Positions 1-10,883 of a stretch of DNA of 64,000 nt are shown piece after piece (the first letter of the stretch is position 1; the number at the start of each line of letters is the position of its first letter). Location: positions 40,884,401 through 40,948,400 of the forward strand of contig OY754465.1 of NCBI GenBank assembly GCA_963575645.1, given 5' to 3'. This DNA comes from Xanthostigma xanthostigma (Eukaryota > Arthropoda > Insecta > Raphidioptera > Raphidiidae). The notes under the pieces were generated by a model. The model saw only the letters and a program-made list of their open reading frames with translations, ran no database searches and was not told the DNA's origin. The position numbers and the translations under genes were made by a program.

Positions 1-298
1 AAATAAAATTGTCGACCAATTTTTTTCAGACCAATATATTGACAAAAAATAAAAAAATTAACAAATCAATATAACACAAGATGACGTTTCGATCCGGATT
101 TGCATCTTCTTCCGAAATATCTAAAAAATATAAAAATTAATTAGTATTAAGCTATTTATTATCTAATAAATTGTACGCAAGATTGAAAGTTTGATGATTA
201 AAAAAAAAATTTTGTGTTATATTCATTTGTTAATTTTTTAATTTTTTGTCAATATATTGGTCTGAGAAAAATTAGTCGACAATTTTATTTATCTGAGG
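1..298. repeat. Fold-back element family A, copy 1
   Basis: The first and last ~60 bases are inverted copies of each other: the left end reads aaataaaattgtcgaccaat and the right end is its reverse complement with few differences. Inside the left arm lies a motif that on the minus strand reads as GAAGA, a 5-bp stem (GATCC-type/GGATC) and GAAACGTC; this copy has one stem base changed. Other copies are at 15949, 16905, 22505 and 60787. A flanking tag, gacgttaatcaaagattta (310-328), also accompanies the other copies, so the true unit may extend to about 328. No coding capacity is visible. Class unknown; a Penelope-like or MITE origin is possible. Confidence 0.75.
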
Positions 299-328
299 AG
301 TTCTATTCAGACGTTAATCAAAGATTTA

Positions 329-1465
329 CAATAGATAAATAATAATTAATTTATTTACACTTACAGAGGAACGTCAAATTATGGCGCCAACGGTTCTTAT
401 TTTACTTAATTCGCCATCAGCGCAACAACCCGGAACACAAGCATTTCCAGATCGCTTAAAGTTTACCCCATGTTTTCTTTGTAATTAAAAGACTTCATAA
501 AATTATAACTATTTTCATTTTTAATAAACATTGCTCACTGACATACGGAAAATTTGAGGTTGAATTTCCCCTAGTGCTCACCACAAACGCTCGCATCGAA
601 AAATTTGTAACTCCGCCTCCTTGCACATAGCCCATAGGGCATTTTATTAGTATCTCTAGCTTCCGATAAAAAAGCTAGTTACTAATATCGTGCCTCAACA
701 TTATTTTGTCTATAGTAAGCCGACCACTAGGTGTCCTAGTGGAAATAGACAGCATTCAAAAGAGATGTTAATTTTACAGGCATTTGCGATACTAATTTTT
801 AATTTTAAAGGTCGTTCTAAATATCTTAAATATATTTAGTCGTTTAGTCGTGCTAAATCGAATGTGAACATGTAACTTACACCCTAAGTAGCTATGAACC
901 TGTAAAGTATGTGAATAAAATGTATACCTATATTATATAAATATTAGATATTTTGAATTTATATATGTATGAGTTAAAGAAACGTTTCCTTCACGTCACA
1001 GCTGTTGCGAACATCACACTTCAGTTAAGGAGTTTGGCACGGATTGAATTCTGGACGTGAAATAGAACGTAAAATATTGTCACACTGTCACTTCAATATC
1101 AGTTACAACTTAGTTTTTCATTAGGTGTCATGTAGTTTTAAACATATTATTCACTACGGTAATGCAAGCTGTAAATTTGGATTAGGAGAATTTTTTCAAG
1201 AATATTCTTGTTTTTGTCTGAACTAATAACTCAATAACACTTTCAAATTACATTGTTTCTTTCGAGAGATTAATTTCACGAATAAAATGTATACAATAAT
1301 CACCAGGAGTTCTGATAAATAGGTACCTACTCGAGATTTCTGAAAAATTCCGAGATGTCCAATCAACACCCAAACGAAAATAATGTACACAGAAATCCGG
1401 GGGAAATTATCTCCTTGGATTTCTTATTCTGTATAAAAAATCGTCCAAGAGAATATTTTTATATG
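329..1465. other. No recognisable gene or element
   Basis: AT-rich DNA with no open frame of useful length and no repeat I can match elsewhere in the window. A short inverted pair around 640-690 (tagtatctctagctt and aagctagttactaat) could form a weak hairpin. Confidence 0.5.
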
Positions 1466-1473
1466 GATTAGAG

Positions 1474-2008
1474 CAGAGGTCCCCAAACTTTTTATCTCGT
1501 AAATCACTTGCCATGTTTTTCAGTTTTGGGTAGACCCTCTGCTTATCTGATATTGATTTTTTTGCAAATTCATTAATTTCAAATGTATTTTTGATAACCG
1601 GTATAGTGCTACTCACTTTGAATGATTTAAATTTATAACGGTAGTGAAATGTATTGTGAAATGTTGTTTTATACATTTATTAATTAGATTCAAATTAAAC
1701 GAATCAAATTAAAATTTACTTTCTGTTACATAAACTAACTAAGCAAAAAATAAATGCTTTTAGTGTGAGGGATGAACCTGATGCTTTAATAATAAATTTT
1801 CAACATTTGGCATCAATTTAGTTAGATTTAATCTTAAATCTCTTCGGTTAACGATGTCCAGTTTGTTTCTTTTTTTGTTAGGAGATTCACTATCGTTGAC
1901 CCCCATTTTCATTTCATGGACCCCCAATTTTTTTTCTCGCTGACATGGACCTCTTGCAAGTTGTCGTCGACCCCTGGGGGTCGATATAGACCACTTTGGG
2001 AATCACTG
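1474..2008. mobile_element. Non-autonomous hAT element
   Basis: The left end is cagaggtccccaaac and the right end, reversed, is cagtgattcccaaag, both of the CAGnGGTTCCCAAA type common in hAT elements. It is flanked by an 8-bp target duplication with one mismatch (gattagag 1466-1473, gattaaag 2009-2016), as hAT transposases make. The 535 bp contain no transposase. A minus-strand ORF at 1407-1676 crosses the element edge and is not a gene. Near the right end the sequence is rich in gacccc blocks, a usual subterminal feature of such elements. Confidence 0.85.
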
Positions 2009-2016
2009 GATTAAAG

Positions 2017-3198
2017 TAATGATCCACTGTAATGGATAGAAACAGCACTGTCGGTCAAATATCTTCCTAGCGCACAAACGACTTTTGCTTATTATCAGAG
2101 TAATATTTCATTGTAGCGAAATAACTACTGGAGATATAATAAATCGTTTGGAAATGCAGTTGAAAATTAAGTTAAAATGTCCGAAGATATTGAGTTAATA
2201 AAATTTTGCATAAACCATTCCGCACATCGTTGTATTAGCCTTAAGGTAGCCGATATCGTCGACAGGTTATTGTTTATGTAGCTTTGCAACGGCTCATCTG
2301 TTACAAAACCCCCGTTCCCAGAAATTAATCTATGAAATGATGATAAAATTATAAAAGTAATACTTAATTCAGGAAATTTTGTTGGTGTGTATAAGTAAAA
2401 ATATTTCTACTCGCAATGATACAACGTGGCTGTACATATTTTTCTACGTGACGCAAAAACCTGTCACCAGAAAAATACATCCAAATTTCATATAGCCATT
2501 ACCTGCAGTAAATCTAAACCTAGCAAGCACAATACACCGTGATATGAAATATTCAAAACGTATATCTTCACACAGTGTGAGGTGTAGGTGTATATAAAAA
2601 TATACATGATGTATGAAACATGGTGTTCAACAGTAACCTTTTCCCGGTCGATCTTGAATTCCTACTTTGGAGTTAGGCGGAGCATTACGAGACGAGAATA
2701 TGAGATATGAATGTGCGGCATGTGATGTATACAAATTTAAAAATCAAAACAAAGTATGTTAAACATTTTTATTTCTCAAAAACAAACATTTAAATAAACC
2801 ATAAAAATAACAAAATTTTTAAAAAAATCGATGAACTATTTAAATAAACTATATTATTAATGAGTTAGGGTTTCTATCGTATTCTTGGTACGGCACTGTG
2901 TAAAGTATGTCCTAATCACAAAATGGTATCTATGACTGAGTGTACATCCGGTATATTGCAACACGGTGGGTGGCGTGTGTCGCGACAGGTGAGTAATGAT
3001 CAGAAACTGAATAGAAGAAGAATGGATGAGTTCCACACGCATCATGCGTTCACACATATGCGTATATATTTTTTTTCTCTAGTCTTACTTCAAACTTTAA
3101 AGAAGACATAACCTATGCACCTGTATGCAAGAGACATTAACTTATAATATGTTCTCCTACAGTAAACCAAAACTGTATTAATGAAAAAGTAATATTTT
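2017..3198. other. No recognisable gene; one locally GC-richer patch
   Basis: Mostly AT-rich and featureless. At 2880-3060 the GC content rises and both strands carry 60-66-codon ORFs. On the plus strand a good splice-donor-like site (cag then gtgagt) lies at about 2985-2995, but no domain or convincing upstream exon is visible, so I do not call a gene. Confidence 0.4.
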
Positions 3199-3411
3199 TA
3201 ACCGACTTCAACAAAAAGGAGGAGGTTCTATGTTCGTCTGTATATTTTTTTAACTTCCCGCTTTAAAAAAAAAAAATTTTTTTTTTTCAAAAATCGGGAA
3301 GTTATTGGTTTCACCCCGATTTTCGAAAATCGAGTTTTCGCCAGATCTCGACGTTTTGAGGTCCTAGGAAGCTATTAAAACTATTTTGGCGATGATGTCC
3401 GTAGGGCTGTA

Positions 3412-3442
<31 letters not shown>

Positions 3443-3872
3443 TTGTTTATAGGTACTTCTTAGGACTTACAATGGAATACACACCGTACTGTGAGGACCT
3501 ATTTTCAAAGTGAGGACTTAAAATACGGTCCTCACTTCGTTTTTTGCAGATTCGTAATCTCCTCTCCCCCCTGATCATTTTCGTATATATAACATCAAAA
3601 ACACATGTGGCCTCATATTTCGCTCTCAGAACCTATGGCGTGTATGATTGTGTATTCCACCAGGGCGGCGCTTTAATCGGTTTTTACACACTTACACACG
3701 CCAAAAGAAATCTACCGCACAAATTAGGACTTTCTCGCACTGCTAAGTCAAGGACAAACAAATCTCTGTATCTATCTTTATAATAATGCTTATCTTGTCT
3801 TACATCTGTAAACTATTTTAAATGCATATTATGAGTTTTATAAGTTTATTGCTAACTGCAATCACTTCAACA

Positions 3873-4451
3873 CAGTGTTGCCGAAGTTACTCCATTCGGA
3901 GTAGATCTACTCCATTAGATAAAAATTTACTACTTTGCTCCAAATGATTCGAATTCTACTCCACAATAGAATTTTCGTTATTAAAATAGTTGTGCTAAAA
4001 AAAAATTAGTCACAAATAATAAGTGTACCTGTACAAAAAAAATACAGAAGACAAAGACATGGAAGTACCTAGTAGATATATAAAAGTTTTAGCAATTAAA
4101 TTGGCGTCGACCTCAAAATGTTATTATTTTCCTCCTATACTTTAGTGGCTTTTGTGAAGGAGGTTATACTTTTTTTACCTATGTGCAATGATTAATTTTA
4201 GAATATTGTTTTTGTTTTCTTGATTTATAAAAAACCTTTATTTCTACTTTTTATTTTTTTAATAGTCATATTTATTAAATCTTTCACTTTATCTTTATTT
4301 GATTTGTTGGGAACGGGTTCCGAACAGTTCCGAACCCGAAGTCCGAACTCTTATTCTAACCTCTTCTTACCCATGGCAGCGGGCTACTCCGCTTTTATCT
4401 AAATTTACTTCATTTTTTGTAAAATGTCTCCTGACGCTAGTGGCAACACTG
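3873..4451. mobile_element. Non-autonomous hAT element with perfect 8-bp TSD
   Basis: The ends are cagtgttgccgaagttac on the left and, reversed on the right, cagtgttgccactagcg. The flanks are identical 8-bp copies cttcaaca (3865-3872 and 4452-4459), diagnostic of hAT insertion. The 579 bp contain actcc/ggagt-rich subterminal sequence and two short overlapping ORFs (60 and 93 codons) without domains; the second runs out of the element. Confidence 0.92.
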
Positions 4452-4482
4452 CTTCAACATCCCGGTAAGTTCCAATTATTTT

Positions 4483-4582
4483 TAGTGTATTTGCCATATG
4501 GCACATACACTATTGACGTCGGTCTGATGGCGGGACCTAGGGGTCGGACCAAAATTTCTCGACGTTTCACATCTTTCTGAAA
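4483..4582 (+). repeat. Fragment of element G
   Basis: Starts tagtgtatttgccatatgg and matches, in opposite orientation, the right end of element G at 63400-63507, including the gacgtcggtc and cggaccaaaatttctcga blocks. Only one end is present. Confidence 0.7.
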
Positions 4583-4599
4583 CACTTGGCACCATTTTT

Positions 4600-4845
4600 A
4601 AAAATGTTTATATATCAATGCACAACAAGTCACAAAAATTTCATCGCAATGTTGAGCGCTCGCCCGCGAAGGTTTCTGAATTATAATAAATGACCGGTCC
4701 GGCTTAGCCCGAGTGAAAAAAGTGTTCTCAGAAACTACTCATCCGATTACGATGAAACTTTGGCGAGTTGTTGTGCACACGCTCGCGAAGGTTTCTGAAT
4801 TATACAATTGTCCGGCCCGGCTTCGCCCGAGTGAAAAGGCGTTAT
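4600..4845. repeat. Two diverged ~123-bp direct repeats
   Basis: The block containing cgcgaaggtttctgaatta and cccgagtgaaaa occurs at 4657-4720 and again at 4782-4838, with a shared cgatgaaac/catcgcaat context upstream. The phrase about opposing codons is absent, and no ORF is maintained. It looks like the tail of an insect retroposon, class uncertain. Confidence 0.55.
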
Positions 4846-5689
4846 GAAATGACGTTAGCCGTCATCTTTACGATTACTTTAAACTCAAATATCTCGTGAA
4901 CCCGTAAAAATGACCTTTTTTTAACCCCCCCCTCCCTTTTTCGATTGCTGCCATATTATAGAAGTTGCAGGAAGCGAGCTATTATCAAACTTAGTAATAA
5001 AATTGTAGACATTTATGTACATCAGTTGTTGAGCAGCGTCTACATTATTTATAATTTGTGATAAAATACTTTAAAAATTTTGGGGTAGGTTTCCCAAAAA
5101 ATTTGGTGACTTTTTTTGAAGTAGCTTAATTTTTTTTGAACATCTTTTTTTCAAAATCAGTAAAAAAAAAGGTAAAAAACAAGAGAAAAAATCATTCATA
5201 AAAAATGGTCGCCCCTAAAATTTGCCACCTTTGGCAACTGCTTATGTTGGTCCTCCCCTGTTCATTTTCCTAACAGTAAACAATAATGTATTAAAATTAT
5301 TACAAAATTCACGAATTTCTAAAAATAATCCATATAAACATCATTATGTTGCTACACATTTTGTTAGATATTGTATAATTTTCGTTTTCATAAAATTCAT
5401 CCAGAATTAACATGAAAATTATTCAAAATACATGTTTATGACATAATTAACTGTTCTGCCGCAATATTTGATGCCAACCTATATAAATATCGTGTTAATT
5501 GATTAGCAATTAACATAATTACAAGACTATAAAATTGCCTAACTTTTGTGTTCAAATTTCCCGCTTGTATAACATTATATTATGTTCTTATGGACGAATG
5601 CGTTGATACACGACGGTGACAAAGAATTTACCGTCTAAGTACCGTCTATGATATTAATTCTAACCGATGTTGACATTAGAATGTGAAGT

Positions 5690-6465
5690 AATAAAAAAAA
5701 TTAACCAAATGTTCTTTACGAGCTGTATTATCTTATTTTTAAGCCATTAAAAATGAAAAAATTCTATTTTCAGCTATTATTTTCTTATAATAGTAACAAA
5801 ATATGATGAGTAGAAGATTTGTTTTAAAAAAACTGTTTACGCTATTTTAAGCAAATCGAAAGTTCAACAAAATTTATATAATTTTTTTTGGATTATGTTT
5901 GGGCTAATTAAACTCAATTGATGATTTTTTGGGTCGTTTTTTTAATTTGTAAACTCACAGTCTGATGTTTTTTAAGGTTAAATGTAATATTGTTAACTAC
6001 ATTAGACGGTGAATTTTTAATAACAAAAAAATTGACCAAATGTCTCCTTATTGAGTTGTATTATCTCATTATTAAGCCATAAAAAATGATAAAATTCTAT
6101 TTTCAGCTATTATTTTCTTATAATAGCAACAAAATATGATGCGTAGAAGATTTGTTTAAAAAAATTGTTTACGCTATTATAAGCAAATCGGAAGTTCAAT
6201 AAAATTTATATAATTTTTTTTGGATTATGTTTGGGCTAATTAAACTCAATTGATGATTTTTTGGGTCATTTTTTTAATTTTGTAAACTCACAGTCTGATG
6301 TATTTCAAGGTTAAATGTAATATTTTGAACTACATTAGACGGTGAGTTTTTAATAACAAAAAAATTGACCAACTGTCCTTATTGAGTTGTATTATCTCAT
6401 TATTAAGCCATAAACAATGATAAAATTTTATTTTCAGCTTATTATTTCTTATATTAGCGAAAACA
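5690..6465. repeat. Tandem array, ~332-bp unit, about 2.3 copies
   Basis: Equivalent points (the ttaaccaaatg / ttgaccaaatg / ttgaccaactg block) lie at about 5701, 6031 and 6364, giving a period of about 332 bp. Units share ttttcagctattattttctt, ggattatgtttgggctaatt and cacagtctgatg. The third unit is truncated. The array lies in the 3441-6875 insertion. No coding frame is conserved between units. Confidence 0.85.
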
Positions 6466-6522
6466 GTTCGATGTATAAAAATAGATTTTATATGTAAAAA
6501 AAATACAAGACGTGTGTGAAAA

Positions 6523-6600
6523 ACATGAGGACTGTGTATAAAAAAATGAGGACTGTGTATAAAAAATGAGGACTGTGTATAAAAAATGAGGACATATGTG
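6523..6600. repeat. Short tandem repeat, ~22-24-bp unit
   Basis: Four to five near-identical copies of atgaggactgtgtataaaaa differ mainly in the length of the A run. The same gaggact word recurs near both ends of the enclosing insertion. Confidence 0.85.
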
Positions 6601-6877
6601 TAAAAATTACAGGACTCGTGTGTATTAAATTTAGAGGACTTTTAAAAGTTCTCAGTTTTTTACACTTTTGAGAGTCCTTGTAATGCGGGTTTTGAACCGA
6701 TAACTTTTTGACTCTTCTGGTAAAAATTGGTTAATTCCGAGTAAACCTATGTGTCGACAGAGGACTCCTTATAGGTGGTACTTAGCTATTAATGTTCTAA
6801 ATAGTCTAGAAAAGTGAGTCCTCACATGTCGTATACCAAACATAGTCCCGACAAATACCTATTGCCAAACAGGGGTG

Positions 6878-6913
<36 letters not shown>

Positions 6914-7147
6914 AACCCTTTATATCTTTTGAACGGAGTGTCCGACTGAAACGCGGTTTGCGGCATCTGACGTGATCTTGGTGAACTTAGACTTCCTGAA
7001 AATTTGAAACGATTCGGCCCAAAAAATTTTGAGAAATCTTAAAAAAACAAGTTTCAAAAATTTTTCAAAATTTGTTTTTGTAAAATATTTTCTAAACTAC
7101 TAAACCGAATAATTCCAAAATCTAATCAGCTCTTCTCCTTAACAAAC

Positions 7148-7880
7148 TGCGTCGATTTCCGCAAACCGCATCAAAATCGGTTCATTTGTTCACGAGATAC
7201 CGTGAACGAAAAAATCGTAAAAAAGTGTTTTTTTAAAATGATTCTTAAAATTGTTATCAGATCGATTTTTTTGTAATAAATTACTTTCTTAGGCTAAAAA
7301 AACTGCGTCGATCGCCGCAAACCAGATCAAAATTGGTTCATTTGTTCATGAGATAACGTGAACGAAAAATTAGGAGAAAAGTAATTTTTTATAATTACTC
7401 GTAAAATTCTTATCAAATCGATTTTTTTGTAATAATTTACTTTCTTAGGTTAAAAAAACTGCGTCGATCGCCGCAAACCAGATCAAAATTGGTTCATTTG
7501 TTCATGAGATAACGTGAACGAAAAATTAGGAAAAAGGTAATTTTTATAATTACTCGTAAAATTCTTATCAAATCGATTTTTTTGTAATAATTTACTTTCT
7601 TAGGTTAAAAAAACTGCGTCGATCGACGCAAACCGCATCAAAATCGGCTCATTTGTTCACGAGATATCGCGAACGAAAAATTTGTAAAAAAGTGTTTTTT
7701 TTTAAATTTTTCGTAAAATTCCTATGAGATCGATTTTTCTGTAATAAATTACTTTTTTAGGATAAAAAATTGAGTCGACTGCCGCAAATTGCATCAAAAT
7801 CTGTTCATTTGTTCATGAGATATAGTGAACGAAAATTTCGTAACAAAGTGTGTTTTTTTTTTTTGAGCTCGAAGAGCTAA
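7148..7880. repeat. Tandem ~157-bp units internal to element M
   Basis: The block ctgcgtcgat-cgcaaacc-ggttcatttgttca-gtgaacgaaaaa recurs at about 7148, 7302, 7459, 7615 and 7775. The same five-unit array is present in the 21.2-kb copy; the 10.9-kb copy has only two or so units. Confidence 0.85.
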
Positions 7881-8149
7881 AAAATAGTTGGCAAAACCAA
7901 AAGTGCACATCCCGCAAGTTTTCCACTGTATGATAAAAAAATAACAATTAAAAAATATTTTTAATAAATTTAAAATGATTTAAAAATTTAAAGAAAAAAA
8001 TAATTAAAAATTGAAAAAATATTTTTTTTTAAGTTTGCAAAAATAAAAAAAAAATTAAGAACTATACATAATATAATATATAATTAATATCAAGTGGAAT
8101 AAAATAAAACAAAATAAAAAGAAAAAAAAAAGAAAAAATCAATGATATC

Positions 8150-8222
8150 GTAAGGAATCGAACCCAGGACCTTGCCCTCGGGGATCCAACGGCATAACCA
8201 TTACGCCACGGCTGCCTAATAC
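8150..8222 (-). other. tRNA-like segment (pol III A and B box remnants)
   Basis: On the minus strand the segment contains tggcgtaatggtta (A-box-like) and gggttcgattcc (B-box-like) at tRNA spacing, but the T stem does not close well and the acceptor stem is not complementary, so it is not a working tRNA. The equivalent segment of element C copy 2 (59218-59288) is diverged but homologous, so it belongs to the element. Confidence 0.6.
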
Positions 8223-8476
8223 GTGTAGTGGTGTTATCACGGTATACAAGTGTAGCACTTGTTTTATGGATTACACTATATTTTAGACAGCAATTATTAT
8301 ATTGTTTTTAAACTATTAGCTGTCAAAAATAATAAAAAATAAAACTGTTTATAAAAATTAAACTACTGAACACATTTTAGTGAATTTAAATAGGGTTCTG
8401 GTCTGATAGTAAACAAAGTGAATAAAATATAACCCAAGGCAATCCGAGCAAAATTGCGATCTGTAGAGTCGTGACG

Positions 8477-8547
8477 TACATACGTACGTACGTACATACA
8501 TACGTACGTACATACGTACGTACGTACATACGTACGTACATACGTAC
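8477..8547. repeat. TACG/TACA microsatellite
   Basis: About 70 bp of gtacgtacatac-type tetranucleotide repeat. Element C copy 2 has only gacgtacatacgtacag at the same place, so the tract expanded in this copy. Two long minus-strand ORFs of Y/V/T/C repeats are translations of it and are not genes. Confidence 0.95.
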
Positions 8548-9100
8548 AGACCAACCGACAACTGCTGTTTGTGATTTTCAATTACAATTTTAATAGTATT
8601 TATGAACTCAAATTGATTTAAAAATGGTTCTATTTTATAGATTAGAATCTCCTCTTTTCAAAAAGCTTCAATTTGAATGGATTTCGTGTGAAATTAACTT
8701 AGATATAACTTCTTATATGAACGAAAGTCAGCTCTGACGCACAAAGCGATAATAAAGCACATACCGCTAGTTTAGCGGTATGTGCAATAAACTTCTTGCT
8801 ATATTTTATATATTTTTGAGCGTTTTGAACTCGAAAATAGCGGGAAGTTACAGGGATGGCCTGCAGGGTCAAACTTCTTTTCAAATTTTTTTATGTATGT
8901 TCACCGATTTCTCCGTCAATTATAGACCGATTTTCAATTTTTTTTTTATTCGAAAGAGTGGTCCCATCGGAACCAAGTCAGGATCTGATGGTGGAATCCG
9001 GAGAAATCGAGGGAAACTCTCAAATTTCAAAGACACACATAATGTTTTTTATGTATTTTCACCGATTGTTAGTGTTAGATTAACACTAAAAAGAGAAAAA

Positions 9101-9303
9101 TAAAATATTTTTAACAAAAAAATTGAACCGACTTCACACTAAAAAGTAAAAAATAATTGCTTATTGAAATGTTTTGGAGTCGGTGTAGTCTCGGAATAGA
9201 TTTCATTTTGGCTGACACCGACTCCAAAACATTTCAATACGCAATTATTTTTTACTTTTAAGTGTGAAGTCGGTTTAATTTTTTTGTTAAAAATATTTTT
9301 TAT
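9101..9303. repeat. Near-perfect palindromic (fold-back) MITE
   Basis: Arms of about 85-90 bp (from aaaatatttttaacaaaaaa to ggagtcggtgt, and back) are almost perfect reverse complements around a ~25-bp loop near 9195. The arms contain accgacttcacac and its complement gtgtgaagtcggt. No ORF. Confidence 0.9.
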
Positions 9304-10880
9304 AGCCGTTTAACCGTTTGATTTTTTCATATCAACATTTAAACGTGTTTTTATTACAACCATATTTAAAAGTGTTTAAATAAATAAAGTACGTTTTATT
9401 GAATAAATAAATGAACTCACGTGTCAATGCTTTTTTGAGATGTTAACAGTTGCTTTTCAGAGATTAATTTTTATAATTCCATTTAGTGCGTGTCATATAA
9501 TTTTAACACGATCTTCTATTGTAATATCTACAACGTATACCAAAAAAAGGGGTTACAAGGTTTATAATCGAACTTGTTCAGAAGTAGTGTACATTTTTTT
9601 CAGTAGAATTTAAAAAAAACACATTTTTTTTTAATTAAAAATGCTCTAAAATGAGACACTACCTAGCTAAAATCGATAAGCAGACAAATTATACCTAACT
9701 TAACAAACAGTGGAATTTTGTTACATTTCTGCGACTTACTACTTACATAACGTTCCACCATGTCACTTTAGAAGGGGAGAAGGTCAGTAAAGATGTCATG
9801 GTAATAAAAATATTAACACCGAATTAATAAAGTATGAAACGGGAGATGACGCTCAGACTTCAATGTCACTTATATTTGTGAACGAAACATTAAAAAACAT
9901 CAACATTTAATCATGATATCATTTCATTGGCAGTTATCGTAGATTATGAGTATTAATCTGGGTCAAATTATTTTGTTGACCACTTCTATCCGACCGTGCC
10001 TGCGTTCAAATGAAAGCTCAAGACTTTTGACAGTCAAATTACCTACATTTTTCCCTTGTTCTTCGCATTCCTGTGTTGAAATCTGAGCAGCATAAGGGAT
10101 AAGTTCCAAACCGTTTGTTTTAAGAATACGCGTATAGAGTATCAGGATATATGTGTTGTACTCATACTTCATAGATATGTTGTACCTACAATACCTATAC
10201 CTAGAATGTACAAATTAAGTTAAGTATAGCATAACAACCACACTGTGGGTTCTGGACGAAGTATTAACAAACAGCAAATTAAATTTGACACGAGCTATGC
10301 ATAGAACGAGGGAAAAAGACCATTTCTATATATCTGAAACAGTGGCGGCTCAACTAAGTAGAGACGTGCAAGTAGTATTTGAAAAAATAAGTACCTGTCG
10401 AATATTAAAAGTACCCGTTAGTCTGTTCAAAGTAAAAAAATACTCGAAAAAAATTTAACATACATTTTTGTTTCCTACTCAATCTGCAGGAATATTACAC
10501 CACCCGATGAGCTGAGCTGACTGAAACTGGTTCAAATCTTATGATGTTAGTTACTGAACGTCGATAATTTACATTTAAATTGTGTCCTGTAGTGCAAGGA
10601 AAAATTTACATTCTGAAATATGTTTATGCGCAGTTTACTTGGACAGCTTTCTAACTAATGAATTTGGGCGTTGATAAGAAAATAGATTCAGGAACGACTG
10701 TAGTGAATCATGACGCAGGAAAAATATCAAAAATCTACACAAAAAATTAACAAAGGTATTTTAAATATTCTAACGTTTATTTTATCATTTTTTAAAAATT
10801 TTATTTAAAACAAGGAGTTTTATTCTAAAAACTTTCAGTGGTTTTTACTTGACCAATTTTGGTAATTTTTAAAAATCAAT
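9304..10880. other. No recognisable gene
   Basis: AT-rich sequence. A degenerate copy of hairpin H (see 21085) lies at about 10541-10573. A cagtggcggct word at about 10340 resembles a hAT terminus but I find no partner. Confidence 0.45.
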
Positions 10881-10883
10881 GAT

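Larger units (their letters stand above)
3441..6875. mobile_element. 3.4-kb insertion inside the microsatellite of element M
   Basis: Compared with the uninterrupted M copy at 21.2 kb, about 3.4 kb is added exactly within the GT/GTAT tract. The left end (tgtttgtttataggtacttc) and the reversed right end (tgtttggcaataggtatttg) are similar, suggesting imperfect inverted ends. It contains gaggact/gtcctca motifs near both ends, a hAT element (3873-4451), a fragment of element G, tandem repeats and no recognised coding sequence. The 79-codon ORF at 3544-3783 has no recognisable domain. Confidence 0.6.
7885..8787. mobile_element. Element C, copy 1, inserted in element M
   Basis: Sequence between aaaaa and taaacttc of element M is interrupted by 0.9 kb that starts tagttggca and ends with the hairpin cataccgctagtttagcggtatg followed by tgcaa. 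A second copy at 59061-59772 has the same start, middle and end. It contains a tRNA-like segment (8150-8222) and a TACG microsatellite (8477-8547). A hairpin near one end, and insertion between A and T without clear duplication, are Helitron-like, but the canonical CTRR terminus is not seen, so class is open. Confidence 0.7.
3250..8889 (+). mobile_element. Microsatellite-associated element M, copy 1 (interrupted)
   Basis: It starts aacttcccgct and ends agcgggaagtt, a short terminal inverted pair. Order: poly-A/T hairpin, ttcgaaaatcgagttttcg, a GT/GTAT microsatellite, a conserved block, then about five tandem ~157-bp units, then gagctcgaagagcta and the end. The copy at 21195-22466 shows the same order without interruption, which proves that 3441-6875 and 7885-8787 are later insertions here. 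The layout resembles Helentron/DINE-type and other microsatellite-associated insect elements, but no Helitron end is proven. Confidence 0.75.
3199..9100 (+). mobile_element. Outer interspersed element, split by a nested insertion
   Basis: The left piece (3199-3249) starts taaccgacttcaacaaaaag and ends in a T-rich tract. The right piece resumes at about 8890 (atgtatgttcaccgatttct) and runs to about 9100. The two pieces read as one continuous interspersed repeat of a kind I remember from insect genomes, interrupted by the microsatellite-associated element at 3250-8889. Boundaries of the outer element are approximate and its class is not determined. Confidence 0.5.

Noticed and set aside
1407..1676. 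89-codon minus ORF as a hAT transposase fragment
   Set aside because: It crosses the left end of the hAT element into flanking DNA and shows no transposase motif.
2857..3111. Spliced exon ending at gtgagt near 2990
   Set aside because: The donor-like site is good, but the short frame has no recognisable protein, upstream acceptor or start context.
8150..8222. Functional tRNA gene on minus
   Set aside because: A and B boxes are recognisable, but acceptor and T stems do not pair properly, and the segment is part of element C.
8474..8547. Possible CRISPR-like or satellite array
   Set aside because: Pure tetranucleotide microsatellite with no spacers; the context is eukaryotic.
8358..8581. Two overlapping minus ORFs rich in Y, V, T and C
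   Set aside because: Translation of the TACG microsatellite in element C; the other C copy lacks them.
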